Shown here: positions 53,919-63,192 of the stretch, in pieces
Numbering within the stretch: the stretch's first letter is position 1
How the letters are laid out: each line of letters begins with the position of its first letter
NCBI GenBank assembly: GCA_964591455.1
Contig: CAZQDZ010000013.1
Coordinates: 1-64,000 of the forward strand
Length of the DNA: 64,000 nucleotides
Direction: 5' to 3'
Origin: RFSX01 sp964591455
GTDB taxonomy: Bacteria > Bacteroidota > Bacteroidia > Chitinophagales > Saprospiraceae
Notes under the pieces: model-generated
Seen by the model: only the letters and a program-made list of their open reading frames with translations
Told to the model about the DNA's origin: nothing
Databases searched by the model: none
Made by a program: the position numbers and the translations under genes

Positions 53919-53978
53919 GTTAAAATTATTGTTTTAAAAAAAAAGTGATAAGACTTTTCCCTCAATAATATTTTACAT

Positions 53979-54052
53979 TATATTTGCAGCGGAAGTTGTT
54001 CTATAATGATTGGCTAGTGTTGTATCGCTCGATATGGCACTAGTTTTTTTTT
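53979..54052 (+). ncRNA. Possible small RNA or transcribed leader with a very strong terminator
   Basis: A -7 match TATATTTG (53979-53986) predicts a start near 53993. A hairpin at 54014-54043 pairs 14 positions with a 2-base centre, including three G-T pairs, and runs straight into nine T (54044-54052). The result would be an RNA of about 60 bases lying in a 394-base gap between two transcription units. No -33 TTG is seen. It could be a free small RNA or a terminated leader for the lipoprotein gene at 54213. No known RNA family was recognised. Confidence 0.5.
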
Positions 54053-54212
54053 GTGCCAGTTGGTACGTATCATCTAAAGTCTGTCTAGGTTAAAAACAAT
54101 CTTATTCCAATTTGATCTTTACAATTAGCGTAAAAATCTAAGAGTTAGAATTGAACATGATTATTTATGTGTTTTAGCTAAGTTAGTTCGTTATTGAATC
54201 ATAATATTTCTG

Positions 54213-55235
54213 ATGAAGATCTTACAAATTACCTTTCTTGTACTCACAACATTCCTTCTTTCTTGCGATGATCCAGCTCCCAATGATGAGAATGGGATTC
54301 TGGGTTTTGAATTATTAAGTGAGATAAATGGTCATTGGGTTGGGACAAATCAAACTGGCTTTGGTTTTTTTGATTGGTTTACTTTTGACTTCAGACCTAT
54401 TTCAGGTTCACACAGCCATTCCATATATGAAGGAGCGACAAACCAGAATATAATCAACTCTGTTTTCGTAGCAGACTATGAAGGTGAGAAGAGAATCCTA
54501 GCAAGAAATGGTGGATGGTTAGGCACACAGTATCGTGCCACATATTTTATATTAGATATTGCAGAACCAGATCAGGAGGAAAGGTATTACAGATTGGTAG
54601 ACGCTATAGGTGGAGAGGATAGAGCATTTATAGAATTTAGATTCAGACAAGATTCTATCTTCTTTGATGCCTACAAAGATAATTCAGGGGCTCTTGACAA
54701 ACCTTTTCTGCATATGTCCTTTAAAGGGTCGAACAGGAACCGCACATATTCTGAGCCTGCTGTAGAATTATTTAATTTCCCTACAACTGATGCTGAAGTT
54801 GGTTTTCCAGATGGATTTCAAAACTTGGTCGATCCCGACTCCGCACTCTATCTGGAAGAAAGCGAAGATCCGTTTCCGAAGTCAGATCATGGGCACATCA
54901 GCGATCTTGTTATAGACATCCTCAGAAATTCTCAGACTGCAAACAGTGGTCTTTTATTATATATTTCTAAAGGAGAGATTGTTTCTAGTAATGGCTTGGT
55001 TGATTTTGATAATCTAGACAATAGTGTGGTAAGAACAATTGATATAAACAACTCTGGGAACCAGTATACAACAACCTACCTACATCCAGATGATTATTAC
55101 ATCACCATATTTTCTGATGAGGATGCCAATGGCTTTCCATCATCTGGAGACCCTTCTAGTATAAGTGTGATAAAAAAAGTTGATCCTGAATTGATTGAGA
55201 GTACCACTGTGGAGATAACCCTACTTATACAATGA
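54213..55235 (+). CDS. Lipoprotein of unknown function
   Basis: Protein of 340 residues with a lipoprotein signal ending in the lipobox FLLSC (C18) followed by Asp-Asp, which in Bacteroidota may affect outer-membrane sorting. The mature part is rich in aromatic residues and beta-like segments, with a C-terminal part (about 230-340) that looks like an extra beta-sandwich. No family is recognised. The VOC gene starts 4 bases after its stop codon, so they share a transcript. Confidence 0.85.
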   Translation: MKILQITFLVLTTFLLSCDDPAPNDENGILGFELLSEINGHWVGTNQTGFGFFDWFTFDFRPISGSHSHSIYEGATNQNIINSVFVADYEGEKRILARNGGWLGTQYRATYFILDIAEPDQEERYYRLVDAIGGEDRAFIEFRFRQDSIFFDAYKDNSGALDKPFLHMSFKGSNRNRTYSEPAVELFNFPTTDAEVGFPDGFQNLVDPDSALYLEESEDPFPKSDHGHISDLVIDILRNSQTANSGLLLYISKGEIVSSNGLVDFDNLDNSVVRTIDINNSGNQYTTTYLHPDDYYITIFSDEDANGFPSSGDPSSISVIKKVDPELIESTTVEITLLIQ

Positions 55236-55239
55236 CCTA

Positions 55240-55953
55240 ATGGGGAAAGGAGAACTTATATGGGCAGATCTATCTACTTATGGTACTAAAAGCTCGATCG
55301 ACTTTTATTCTGATGTTTTCGGATGGAATCTTATAGATGAATCTGGATACTTCATATCTACATTAGATGATTTACCTATAGCTGGACTTTACGAAACGCC
55401 TGCTTTCTTCAAGAAAATAAAAATGCCTCATTTCTGGATGAGTTATTTCCAAGTAGATTCAGTTACGGAGACCTCTCAGATTGCAGCTTCTCATGGAGGG
55501 AAGGTAGAAATAAATAATATTGATTTCTACAACGGTAAGATTTCTCTGATCAGAGATCCGTTAGGGGCTGGGTTTACAATATATGAAGGGAAAGACCTGG
55601 GTCTTCCTAGGACGCTTAAAAACAATCATATCATCAGTACAGAGCTCCATGTATCCAAGCTTGATGAGGTAATGTCATTTTACAATACAATTTTCGATTG
55701 GAGATATGTAAAAATTGATGAGAATGCATGTCAGATTTACATAGGCGATAAACTGACCAATATCAGAATGATGGAGATTCCAAATGACTATAAAGGAAAC
55801 TACGAGTACTGGGTCCTTACATTCAAAGTGAAGAATGTTACTGAATCAATTAAACTCATCAAGAAAAAGGGCGGTCAGATAATTAACATGGAATCCGGTC
55901 GTTCTATGAGCTCTGATAATTCAGGTGAAGCGTTTTTCTATATTTCTGAGTAA
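55240..55953 (+). CDS. Two-domain VOC (glyoxalase-like) protein
   Basis: Cytoplasmic protein of 237 residues with two VOC halves: about 1-115 (opening GELIWADLSTYGTKSSIDFYSDVFGW) and about 125-237 (TELHVSKLDEVMSFYNTIFDW). VOC proteins bind metals and small molecules and include glyoxalases, dioxygenases and antibiotic-binding proteins. The metal ligands are not clear enough to name an activity. Cotranscribed with the lipoprotein before it. Confidence 0.88.
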   Translation: MGKGELIWADLSTYGTKSSIDFYSDVFGWNLIDESGYFISTLDDLPIAGLYETPAFFKKIKMPHFWMSYFQVDSVTETSQIAASHGGKVEINNIDFYNGKISLIRDPLGAGFTIYEGKDLGLPRTLKNNHIISTELHVSKLDEVMSFYNTIFDWRYVKIDENACQIYIGDKLTNIRMMEIPNDYKGNYEYWVLTFKVKNVTESIKLIKKKGGQIINMESGRSMSSDNSGEAFFYISE

Positions 55954-56495
55954 ATGTATAAGCAGTACTAGAAACCAAATTTCAACCCCACAAGATGCAT
56001 CATAAATTGTGTTGAAATCATCTACCTTATGTATTGGTATTAAGGCTGACTTATAATTGTAAAAATACCAAGAGAAATCATTGAGTTAAATTATGTATAG
56101 TTTGCCTGTTATATAGGATTGGATCTATAAATGACAAGCTTCTGGTTCAGACTCAATATGTTTATCCTTTACCATTTATGCAGAGACTTTTGGTATCGGA
56201 GTGTGGCGATCTGTGGATTAGCCAGAATGGGAGAAAGTAATGAATATGATGGACGAGATTGTGGGTGGCGACGAGTTAAAATTGGGGATCGTTTGAGTGC
56301 CATTTGCCAAAGCACAGATTCTGGTGCCACTTAGGAAAAACTACTGATGTCCCACTAGTAGGTGTCAATCAAGTCCACGTCATAGAATAAGAAGAGAACC
56401 AATTTCTTTTATGGGGAGCTGGCAAGATTGGATTTATAGTTATAGTCGAAAGCTGGGTAAATGGCATTTTGAGAGTAGAATAATCGGGTTTTGCA
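55954..56495. other. Gene-poor stretch of 542 bases
   Basis: No convincing gene. One open frame (56131-56334, plus) of 67 codons lacks any recognisable feature. A hairpin TTTCAA...TTGAAA with an inner CACAA/TTGTG stem (55980-56017) has no T-run. Some parts (about 56150-56350) have a more coding-like base composition broken by stops in every frame, so a decayed gene is possible. Confidence 0.5.
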
Positions 56496-57827
56496 CTATT
56501 CAAACAAAGAATTTTGCTTTTCCTGCGCTTTATTATCCTCTTCTGTAAGATTAAAGACGCCAGGGCTGGATTGGGCTTTATCCTCGAGTAGTTCCATATT
56601 ATCACCATCGTCCAGTTCCAATTCTTGAATCTTCGGTATAGCATTACCTGCAATCCCTTTGAAAGAGTTATACATGTAATTAGTATTGAGTAAAACCTTT
56701 TGAAGTTGCTTTTCCCGCTTTTTCCAATGGCCTTCCATCGCTCTTTTCTCCTTCATGAGGTCTGTTTGCATCAAGGTAAATCCTTCTACTATAGCTTCTA
56801 TCTGGAGCTTAAATTCGTTGCTGGTAAGATACTGGTATAGCATCGCCATCTTTTCACCTTTGTTTTCTTGAGCGGAAGCCATAGTAGAAAGTGCAATAAT
56901 GTTTTCTCTTAGGACCAACGACAATCCCTTGAATTCTTCAAAAGTACAAACCCAAATGCCTTCAATCAGAGTCATTCGCTCTACACCTTTCGGCATTGCA
57001 TCAGTGATAATTACCCCTAAATGAGCGCCTTTCTCCCGTATATCGCTTCTAAATTTCTCTATCCAACTAGGCTGAAATTCTTTGGTCCTCTTACTCTCAT
57101 AATAGATAAGACCGCAGTCAGGATTGTTATATGTCTTTACATGTTGTAGACAATCTGCTCCACGGGCTCCTTTTTTAATCTCTTCTATATGGTCTAAAGG
57201 AAAATTTGCTTTTAACCATTCTTCTATAACCAACTCTTGGACCTCACCCTGCAACTGCATAGAGCCTTGCTCTTGCTTTCGCTTCATTTCCTCTACCAGT
57301 TTCTTTTGGTCATCTATTTGTTTCTGGTACTCCCGCTCCTTTAGTAGGAATTCCTCTTTGGCTTTTTGTCGTCCTTTCTGTTCTATGACAGAACTCTTTT
57401 CAATTAATTGCTTTTCCATTTGTAGAAGCAAATCACTTTCTTTCTCTTCCATTTCCTTTTGCCGCCTAATCAAATTCAGTTCTTTCTCCTTCAACTCCCT
57501 GTTTTCCTTTCTTTTGTCTTCGTTTTCCTGTTTGAGAGAATTGAGCTCAAGGGTAAGAGAAGATAATTTCTCTTTTTCCAAGATGGCCATTCTGGAAGCC
57601 AATTTTTCTTCTAACTTGGTTTTGAAAATTTCGTTCTCCTTTGATTTTGCTTCTTGGAAGGCGTCCTTCTCTTTTTCAAAGGCTGTTAACTTTTCCTGAT
57701 ACATTTGATTCTGTCTAGCCAGTCTATCTTCAAACTCTTTTTGTAGCTGAGCTTGAACTTGTCCTGCGATGGCTTCCTCTACATCGAAAGCATGAGAACA
57801 ACTTGGACACTGAATCTTGTCTTGCAT
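56496..57827 (-). CDS. DUF2130 family protein
   Basis: Protein of 443 residues. An N-terminal CPSC motif (C7, C10) with SHAF suggests half of a zinc site. A long coiled coil (about 25-195) rich in Glu, Lys and Gln follows. The DUF2130 domain (about 200-360) has KGARGADCLQ and GLIYYESKRTKEF, reminiscent of restriction-endonuclease-like folds with an E-x-K core. Function is unknown; a nuclease role is only suggested by the fold. It lies 87 bases after gpsA. Confidence 0.9.
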   Translation of the reverse strand: MQDKIQCPSCSHAFDVEEAIAGQVQAQLQKEFEDRLARQNQMYQEKLTAFEKEKDAFQEAKSKENEIFKTKLEEKLASRMAILEKEKLSSLTLELNSLKQENEDKRKENRELKEKELNLIRRQKEMEEKESDLLLQMEKQLIEKSSVIEQKGRQKAKEEFLLKEREYQKQIDDQKKLVEEMKRKQEQGSMQLQGEVQELVIEEWLKANFPLDHIEEIKKGARGADCLQHVKTYNNPDCGLIYYESKRTKEFQPSWIEKFRSDIREKGAHLGVIITDAMPKGVERMTLIEGIWVCTFEEFKGLSLVLRENIIALSTMASAQENKGEKMAMLYQYLTSNEFKLQIEAIVEGFTLMQTDLMKEKRAMEGHWKKREKQLQKVLLNTNYMYNSFKGIAGNAIPKIQELELDDGDNMELLEDKAQSSPGVFNLTEEDNKAQEKQNSLFE

Positions 57828-57850
57828 AATCTGGATTGGTTGCGAATATA

Positions 57851-57875
57851 TGAATCAATATTTATATATGATTCA
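57851..57875. promoter_or_regulatory. 25-base dyad before the DUF2130 gene
   Basis: TGAATCA (57851-57857) and TGATTCA (57869-57875) form a perfect inverted repeat with an 11-base AT-only spacer, 24 bases before the start. It could be an operator or a processing hairpin between gpsA and this gene. Confidence 0.4.
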
Positions 57876-57914
57876 CAATGTAGAGATTACTGTGCATTAT
57901 ACGTTCACGGAACT

Positions 57915-58946
57915 TTAGAGAAAATCTACGTCTTCTTCCAGTTCAGTATGCATTAGGTCGACCATAGCTTTCATTATTGGTTTTCCTTCATAGACCACTT
58001 CATATAAGGTCTTGATGACTGGTGTGCTAATGTTGGATGCTTCTGACATGGCATGGGCAATTCGCGTTGTTCTATAACCCTCAGCAACTTCCTCCATTTC
58101 TTCGAAAATACTCTCTACGGTCTGACCCTTTCCCAGTTTAAATCCAAAAGTAAAATTTCGACTTTTTGTACTGGTCGTGGTGGCTATCAAGTCCCCTATG
58201 CCTGCTGTTCCTAAAAAGGGGGCCACCTCAGCTCCTACAGACTTAGAGATCAGAATCATTTCTCGCAGCCCTCGGGTAATTAATAGGGATTGCATATTCT
58301 TACCGAAGCCTATACCATTTAAGATACCAGAGGCTATGGCAATAGTATTTTTAAGCGCTCCAGCCAGCTCTATGCCTTTCAAGTGATGAGATCCATAGAC
58401 GATAAAGACTCTGTCTGATAAGATTTCTCTACCAAGCTTTATGACCTCATTAAAGGAAGAGGCTATTACGGATGCAGCGGGTTGTCCTTCCAAAATCTCT
58501 TTAGCCAAATTGGGTCCAGCCAGCGCCCCTATTCTGACCACACTGGTCTCCTGACTTATGACCTCACTCATGGTGAAGACACTATTTCTGATTTCTGATA
58601 ATGACTTTGCCTCATTAAAATCAGATGAAGTATCCAATCCCTTAGTAGCGTGAATCATAATATGACCTGGACCAACATGCGGAGACAATTTCTTGATAGC
58701 TGAGCGAAAATGTTCTGAAGGAATGACAGGAAATATGACTCTACATTCTAGCCCTAGCTGTGCTAGATCCATTGTTGCAGTCACCTTATCAGAAAGATCA
58801 TACCCATTGATGCGATGATTATTATTTATCTCAGCCATTATCTCCTGGCGTCTGGTACATATGAGTACCTCCTGACTCTTGCTCAGTAGCTTGGCAATGG
58901 TCACGCCGAATGATCCAGATCCTAATACACCTACCTTCGAAGACAT
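57915..58946 (-). CDS. gpsA: Glycerol-3-phosphate dehydrogenase [NAD(P)+]
   Basis: Enzyme of 343 residues that reduces dihydroxyacetone phosphate to glycerol-3-phosphate for phospholipid synthesis. Features: dinucleotide loop GSGSFG (9-14), K102 in HATKGL, the AGPNLAKE segment and catalytic K199 in AGALKNTIAIASG. Length is typical. It starts 15 bases after yidC, so both membrane-related genes are probably cotranscribed. Confidence 0.95.
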   Translation of the reverse strand: MSSKVGVLGSGSFGVTIAKLLSKSQEVLICTRRQEIMAEINNNHRINGYDLSDKVTATMDLAQLGLECRVIFPVIPSEHFRSAIKKLSPHVGPGHIMIHATKGLDTSSDFNEAKSLSEIRNSVFTMSEVISQETSVVRIGALAGPNLAKEILEGQPAASVIASSFNEVIKLGREILSDRVFIVYGSHHLKGIELAGALKNTIAIASGILNGIGFGKNMQSLLITRGLREMILISKSVGAEVAPFLGTAGIGDLIATTTSTKSRNFTFGFKLGKGQTVESIFEEMEEVAEGYRTTRIAHAMSEASNISTPVIKTLYEVVYEGKPIMKAMVDLMHTELEEDVDFL

Positions 58947-58961
58947 GAGTAATTTATAAGT

Positions 58962-60836
58962 TTATTTACGCTTTTTCTTTTTGGTCGTTACGTTGGTTCT
59001 TGACTTTTGTTTCTCTTGCTGCTGTTTCAATGCTTCTTCCATTCTGGACTGAAAGCCACCTTTTTTCTTGGGTTTATTTTTCTGCCGTTCTAGTTCTAGC
59101 CTGAGTTTGTCATCATCGAAGACAAACTTTTTAGTAATGACAGTCTGAGCAATATTGAACATGTTGCTGAAGAACATATATACGGTTAACCCTGATGCGT
59201 AGTTATTAAAGAAAAATAAAAATGTGATAGGCATGATATACTGAATGTACTTCATCGCCGGATTAGCTGACATATCCATATGCCTCATATTGTAGTACGA
59301 GTATATGATAGTTGTTACAGCCCATAAAAGTGTAAATAAACTTATATGAGAGCCGAAAGCAGGAATCTCAAAAGGTAATCTCGCAATAACATCAAAGGAA
59401 GATAAATCTGTTGCCCATAGAAACGGTTCTTGTCTGAAGGTAATACTGGCAGGGAAAAATCTAAATAGGGCATACCAGATAGGCATTTGGACTATCATAG
59501 GAAGACAACCACCAAGCGGGCTGACACCATATTCTCTATAGAGCTTCATTGTCTCCATCTGAACCTTCTGGTTATCATCTGGCATCCGTTCACGAATCTT
59601 TGCAATCTCAGGTTTCAGCAGACCCATTTTTGCTTGAGAGTGCAGCATTTTGTACATGAGTGGATACAACAACATCTTGATAATGAAGATGAGAACAACG
59701 ATGACGATACCTTTGCTTCCTATAAATTTGGACAACCAATTGAATGATGGACGTATTAGCCACCTGTTTATCGTGCCAAATATGGATCTACCGAAAGGTA
59801 TTATCTGCTCCAGTGAATTGTCATAGGTCAAAAGTCTATTGAATTCATTAGGACCTATATAGATACTTGACTCTATAGACTCTCGATTAGTATAATCTAA
59901 GGCATATTCATATTCAGATTTGATGACTTTGAGATCAGGATCATCATTCTCTGTTGCAATCGTCTCAAAGCGACCATTTTCCATTTTCTTGTTTTTCGCT
60001 ACAATTGATGTATTGAAAAACTGATTGATATTTGAGACCCATTCTACTGGATTTTTTACCTCTTCTATATCATTGCTTCTGCAATTGCAGTAGTCTGAAT
60101 TTTCATCACCTTCCTTAAAATATACAGTAGAATAGTATTTTTCAAAATTGGTATTAAGCTCTATTCTATCCAGATAGTTATGCCATCTGAATTTTAACTT
60201 ACCAGCAGATTGGTCTAACATAGATGCAATCCCCTCGAGTTGGAGGCTATGGTCTAACTTATAGCTGTCAGGATTGAGAACATACTTTTGAATGATAGCC
60301 TGCCCATCCCCAAGGCTAGCAGTCATCGTAATCGTGTTACCACTGACGCTTGGCACGAAGTTCATGTCTGCGGTACTTATATTTCCATGACTCTTGGTGG
60401 GGATAAAATACTCAAACCTATTTTTCTCATCTTCTAATAGATAGAGAGGATTATCATGTTGGTTGTATTCCTCATCCTCAGTTAACTTGTTAAATTTCTT
60501 GAGTAAGGCCTTTTTTATAACCCCTCCCTTGGAATCAAAGGTGACCTTTAGAAAGTCATTCTCTAGTATAGATTCCTGAGAGGCACCTGTCATTACCTTT
60601 GCAAATGAGCCGTAGGTGCTGGAGGCTTTAGCCATTGCCACTGAATCAGTAGGATTTAGAGTGGTTGTTTGAGTTTCCTGAACCGACGTGGTAGGATTGA
60701 CCACTTTAGCTTGAGCTATAGAATCTTGTACAAATTGTTGCCTGGCTATTTGTTCCTTGGTAGGTGCTGTCAACCAATAATAACCGACAAGGACTATAAA
60801 TAGTAGCAGAAGGCCTGTACGTTGCGTCTTTTCCAT
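58962..60836 (-). CDS. yidC: Membrane protein insertase YidC
   Basis: Inner-membrane insertase of 624 residues, Gram-negative type. One N-terminal membrane helix (about 7-24), a large periplasmic beta domain (about 70-350), then the conserved five-helix core (about 375-590) with the KMLHSQAKMGLLKPEI amphipathic segment and PLGGCLPMIVQMPIW. The C-terminal tail is very basic (ends KKKKRK), as is common in this phylum and thought to help ribosome binding. It inserts and folds inner-membrane proteins with or without Sec. Confidence 0.96.
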   Translation of the reverse strand: MEKTQRTGLLLLFIVLVGYYWLTAPTKEQIARQQFVQDSIAQAKVVNPTTSVQETQTTTLNPTDSVAMAKASSTYGSFAKVMTGASQESILENDFLKVTFDSKGGVIKKALLKKFNKLTEDEEYNQHDNPLYLLEDEKNRFEYFIPTKSHGNISTADMNFVPSVSGNTITMTASLGDGQAIIQKYVLNPDSYKLDHSLQLEGIASMLDQSAGKLKFRWHNYLDRIELNTNFEKYYSTVYFKEGDENSDYCNCRSNDIEEVKNPVEWVSNINQFFNTSIVAKNKKMENGRFETIATENDDPDLKVIKSEYEYALDYTNRESIESSIYIGPNEFNRLLTYDNSLEQIIPFGRSIFGTINRWLIRPSFNWLSKFIGSKGIVIVVLIFIIKMLLYPLMYKMLHSQAKMGLLKPEIAKIRERMPDDNQKVQMETMKLYREYGVSPLGGCLPMIVQMPIWYALFRFFPASITFRQEPFLWATDLSSFDVIARLPFEIPAFGSHISLFTLLWAVTTIIYSYYNMRHMDMSANPAMKYIQYIMPITFLFFFNNYASGLTVYMFFSNMFNIAQTVITKKFVFDDDKLRLELERQKNKPKKKGGFQSRMEEALKQQQEKQKSRTNVTTKKKKRK

Positions 60837-60901
60837 TTGGATATTGGTAATTAACTGTTGCTGACAGCCAGATTGAATGGACTATCGATTTAATAAGGTC
60901 G

Positions 60902-60909
60902 CAAAGGTA
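60902..60909 (-). promoter_or_regulatory. Candidate -7 element for yidC (TACCTTTG)
   Basis: On the minus strand this reads TACCTTTG, a match to TAnnTTTG, 66 bases before the yidC start. No clear -33 TTG. Confidence 0.45.
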
Positions 60910-60979
60910 CAATTTTGTGCATAAGACGCTGGAATCCATCTATAGATCTGGATTAGAATTTGACGAAATCCTGTGAGCA

Positions 60980-61010
60980 TTGTATAGAGTCACGGTATAT
61001 TATAAGTTTG
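60980..61010 (+). promoter_or_regulatory. Promoter of the FAD-dependent dehydrogenase gene
   Basis: TTG (60980-60982) and TAAGTTTG (61003-61010) are 20 bases apart, fitting the Bacteroidota -33/-7 pattern. This is the best full match in the window. The leader would be only a few bases long. Confidence 0.6.
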
Positions 61011-61020
61011 TATATTTTTT

Positions 61021-62577
61021 ATGAAAGAAGTCGAGATTAAAATATTGCCAGAAAGACTTAATGATAAAGCCTTTATCATGAATCAGGTGTATCGTATCCT
61101 TAAGTTAAAAAGGGATGAGAATCTGACTTATAAGATAATCAAGAAGTCAATAGATGCTCGTAGAGGCAGGCCAAAGTACTTGCTAAGACTTAGGGTTGGT
61201 TTCTTTGCTGATCTGGAAGCTTCAGCTCCAAAGGTATTTGGACCATTCAAAAATGTCATAAGCAGTCCTAGTGTAATTATTGTTGGTGCTGGTCCAGCAG
61301 GTTACTTTGCTGCATTAGAATGTCTCGAATCTGGACTTAAGCCAATCGTCTTAGAGCGGGGTAAAGATGTTAGGGCTCGCAGAAGAGACCTAAAAGCAAT
61401 TCAACAATCTGGAATTGTCAATCCGCATAGTAATTACTGTTTTGGAGAAGGAGGTGCAGGCACATACTCCGATGGCAAGCTCTACACTAGATCGAAGAAA
61501 CGTGGTAAAATTCTTAAAACACTGCAGATTTTGGTTGATCATGGGGCTACCTCTGATATCCTTGTGGATGCCCACCCTCACATAGGTAGTAACAAGCTTC
61601 CTAAGATAATAGGTAATATAAGAAAGACCATCTTGAACCATGGCGGTGAAATCAGATTTGAAAGCCTGGTAACAGATATCATCATAGCACAAGGAAAATG
61701 CAAGGGTGTCGTCATTGGCGGTAACCAAGAGTTACTGGCAGATAGTGTAATTCTGGCTACAGGTCATTCTTCGAGAATGATATTCAGAATGTTACATGCA
61801 AAAAAGGTCCAGCTAGAATCAAAGTCATTTGCTGTTGGCGTTAGGATAGAACATCCTCAGCCGCTCATAGACGAAATCCAATATGGCCATCACCCAAGAG
61901 AAGAGAATCTACCGGCGGCCTCATATAGGCTTGTGACTCAAGTAGAAGGCTGTGGTGTTTTTTCATTTTGCATGTGCCCCGGAGGACTCATAGTACCATC
62001 TGCTACGTCTCCTGGAGAACTAGTCGTTAACGGAATGAGTTTGTCTAAGCGAGATTCGCCATTTGCCAATTCAGGAATTGTTACCGCCGTGGAATCCAAA
62101 GAACTAGAATCAAAAGGCTATACAGGGGTATTCGGTAATTTGAAATTTCAAGAAGAACTGGAACAAAAGATTTTCCAATATGGAGATGGGTCTCAGAAAG
62201 CACCTGCTCAGAATATGATAGACTTCACTAATGGTCAAGATATGATAGACATCTCAGAAAGTTCATACATACCAGGGCTATATAGAGCACCGCTTCATGA
62301 AATCTTACCAGATTTTATTTATAACAGATTAAAAGAAGGCTTGCTAGCCTTTTCACGCAATATGCCTGGTTACTTCACATCGGAGGCTCATGTGGTAGCA
62401 ATAGAAAGCAGAACCAGCTCACCCATTCGGATTCCAAGAGATTCGATTACATTGCAGCATCCTGAGGTAGAAGGGTTGTTTCCTTGTGGTGAAGGAGCAG
62501 GTTATGCAGGGGGAATATTATCAGCAGCTATGGATGGTCAGCGAGTAGTCAAGGCTATAAGAAAATTAGAAGTTTAG
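61021..62577 (+). CDS. FAD-dependent dehydrogenase of unknown substrate
   Basis: Protein of 518 residues of the uncharacterised FAD-dependent dehydrogenase group (COG2509-like). An N-terminal extension of about 80 residues precedes the dinucleotide loop GAGPAG (89-94) with the ERG segment that contacts ADP. The family mark CFGEGGAGTYSDGKL follows, and the C-terminus has FPCGEGAGYAGGI, the second FAD contact. Substrate and partner are unknown. The gene is transcribed alone, divergent from yidC. Confidence 0.9.
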   Translation: MKEVEIKILPERLNDKAFIMNQVYRILKLKRDENLTYKIIKKSIDARRGRPKYLLRLRVGFFADLEASAPKVFGPFKNVISSPSVIIVGAGPAGYFAALECLESGLKPIVLERGKDVRARRRDLKAIQQSGIVNPHSNYCFGEGGAGTYSDGKLYTRSKKRGKILKTLQILVDHGATSDILVDAHPHIGSNKLPKIIGNIRKTILNHGGEIRFESLVTDIIIAQGKCKGVVIGGNQELLADSVILATGHSSRMIFRMLHAKKVQLESKSFAVGVRIEHPQPLIDEIQYGHHPREENLPAASYRLVTQVEGCGVFSFCMCPGGLIVPSATSPGELVVNGMSLSKRDSPFANSGIVTAVESKELESKGYTGVFGNLKFQEELEQKIFQYGDGSQKAPAQNMIDFTNGQDMIDISESSYIPGLYRAPLHEILPDFIYNRLKEGLLAFSRNMPGYFTSEAHVVAIESRTSSPIRIPRDSITLQHPEVEGLFPCGEGAGYAGGILSAAMDGQRVVKAIRKLEV

Positions 62578-62631
62578 CACAAATCGTAATTTTAAGTCTG
62601 TTATTTAACATAACATGGCACTTATATTGGA

Positions 62632-63192
62632 ATGGATAAGCAAGAAGATAAGTACATAAAATACCTCAAAAGCAATGATTCTCAAGGAATTAAGGAGATT
62701 TATGATACTTATTTACCCCGAATAGAATCCATTATAGGAGGTATGGGTGGCAATAGAGAAGAGGCCTGGGAAATTTTTCAAGAGAGTCTTATTGTTATTC
62801 TAAATCGTATACAAAGCCCTGATTTTCAGCTAAGTAGCTCCTTTTATACTTTTCTTGTCAGTATCTGCAAATTCAAATGGTTTAATGAGTCTAAGAAAAA
62901 ATATAAAAAAAACGTAACCATTGATAGCGAAAAGACATTAAAAGATGACCAAGACATTTTGAAGACAATAATGAAAATTGAGAGATTTGAGCTATATAAG
63001 CAAAAGCTTGAAGATTTAGGAGGTGAGTGTCAAAGTTTGCTTGAGCTTTATTTTGATAAAATCCCAATGAGGGAAATTGCAATAAGATTAGGTCTCAGCT
63101 CAGAGAATGCGGCTAAGCAAAAAAAATATAAGTGCCAAAGGAAACTAATTGAAATGATTAAGAATGATAGTAAATTCGAAGAACTACTATGA
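62632..63192 (+). CDS. ECF-type RNA polymerase sigma factor
   Basis: Sigma factor of 186 residues with a region 2 (about 20-90, including EEAWEIFQESLIVILNRI) and a region 4 helix-turn-helix (about 125-175, including MREIAIRLGLSSENAAKQKKYKC). No region 1 or 3. Its stop overlaps the start of the next gene in an ATGA arrangement, and that gene has the layout of a membrane anti-sigma partner. Target promoters are unknown. Confidence 0.9.
   Translation: MDKQEDKYIKYLKSNDSQGIKEIYDTYLPRIESIIGGMGGNREEAWEIFQESLIVILNRIQSPDFQLSSSFYTFLVSICKFKWFNESKKKYKKNVTIDSEKTLKDDQDILKTIMKIERFELYKQKLEDLGGECQSLLELYFDKIPMREIAIRLGLSSENAAKQKKYKCQRKLIEMIKNDSKFEELL

Noticed and set aside
56131..56334. 67-codon open frame
   Set aside because: No recognisable domain, no promoter or start context, and an odd residue make-up; treated as non-coding or a remnant.
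57124..57699. 191-codon antisense frame in the DUF2130 gene
   Set aside because: It is the complement of the coiled-coil part and is almost only Ser, Phe and Cys.
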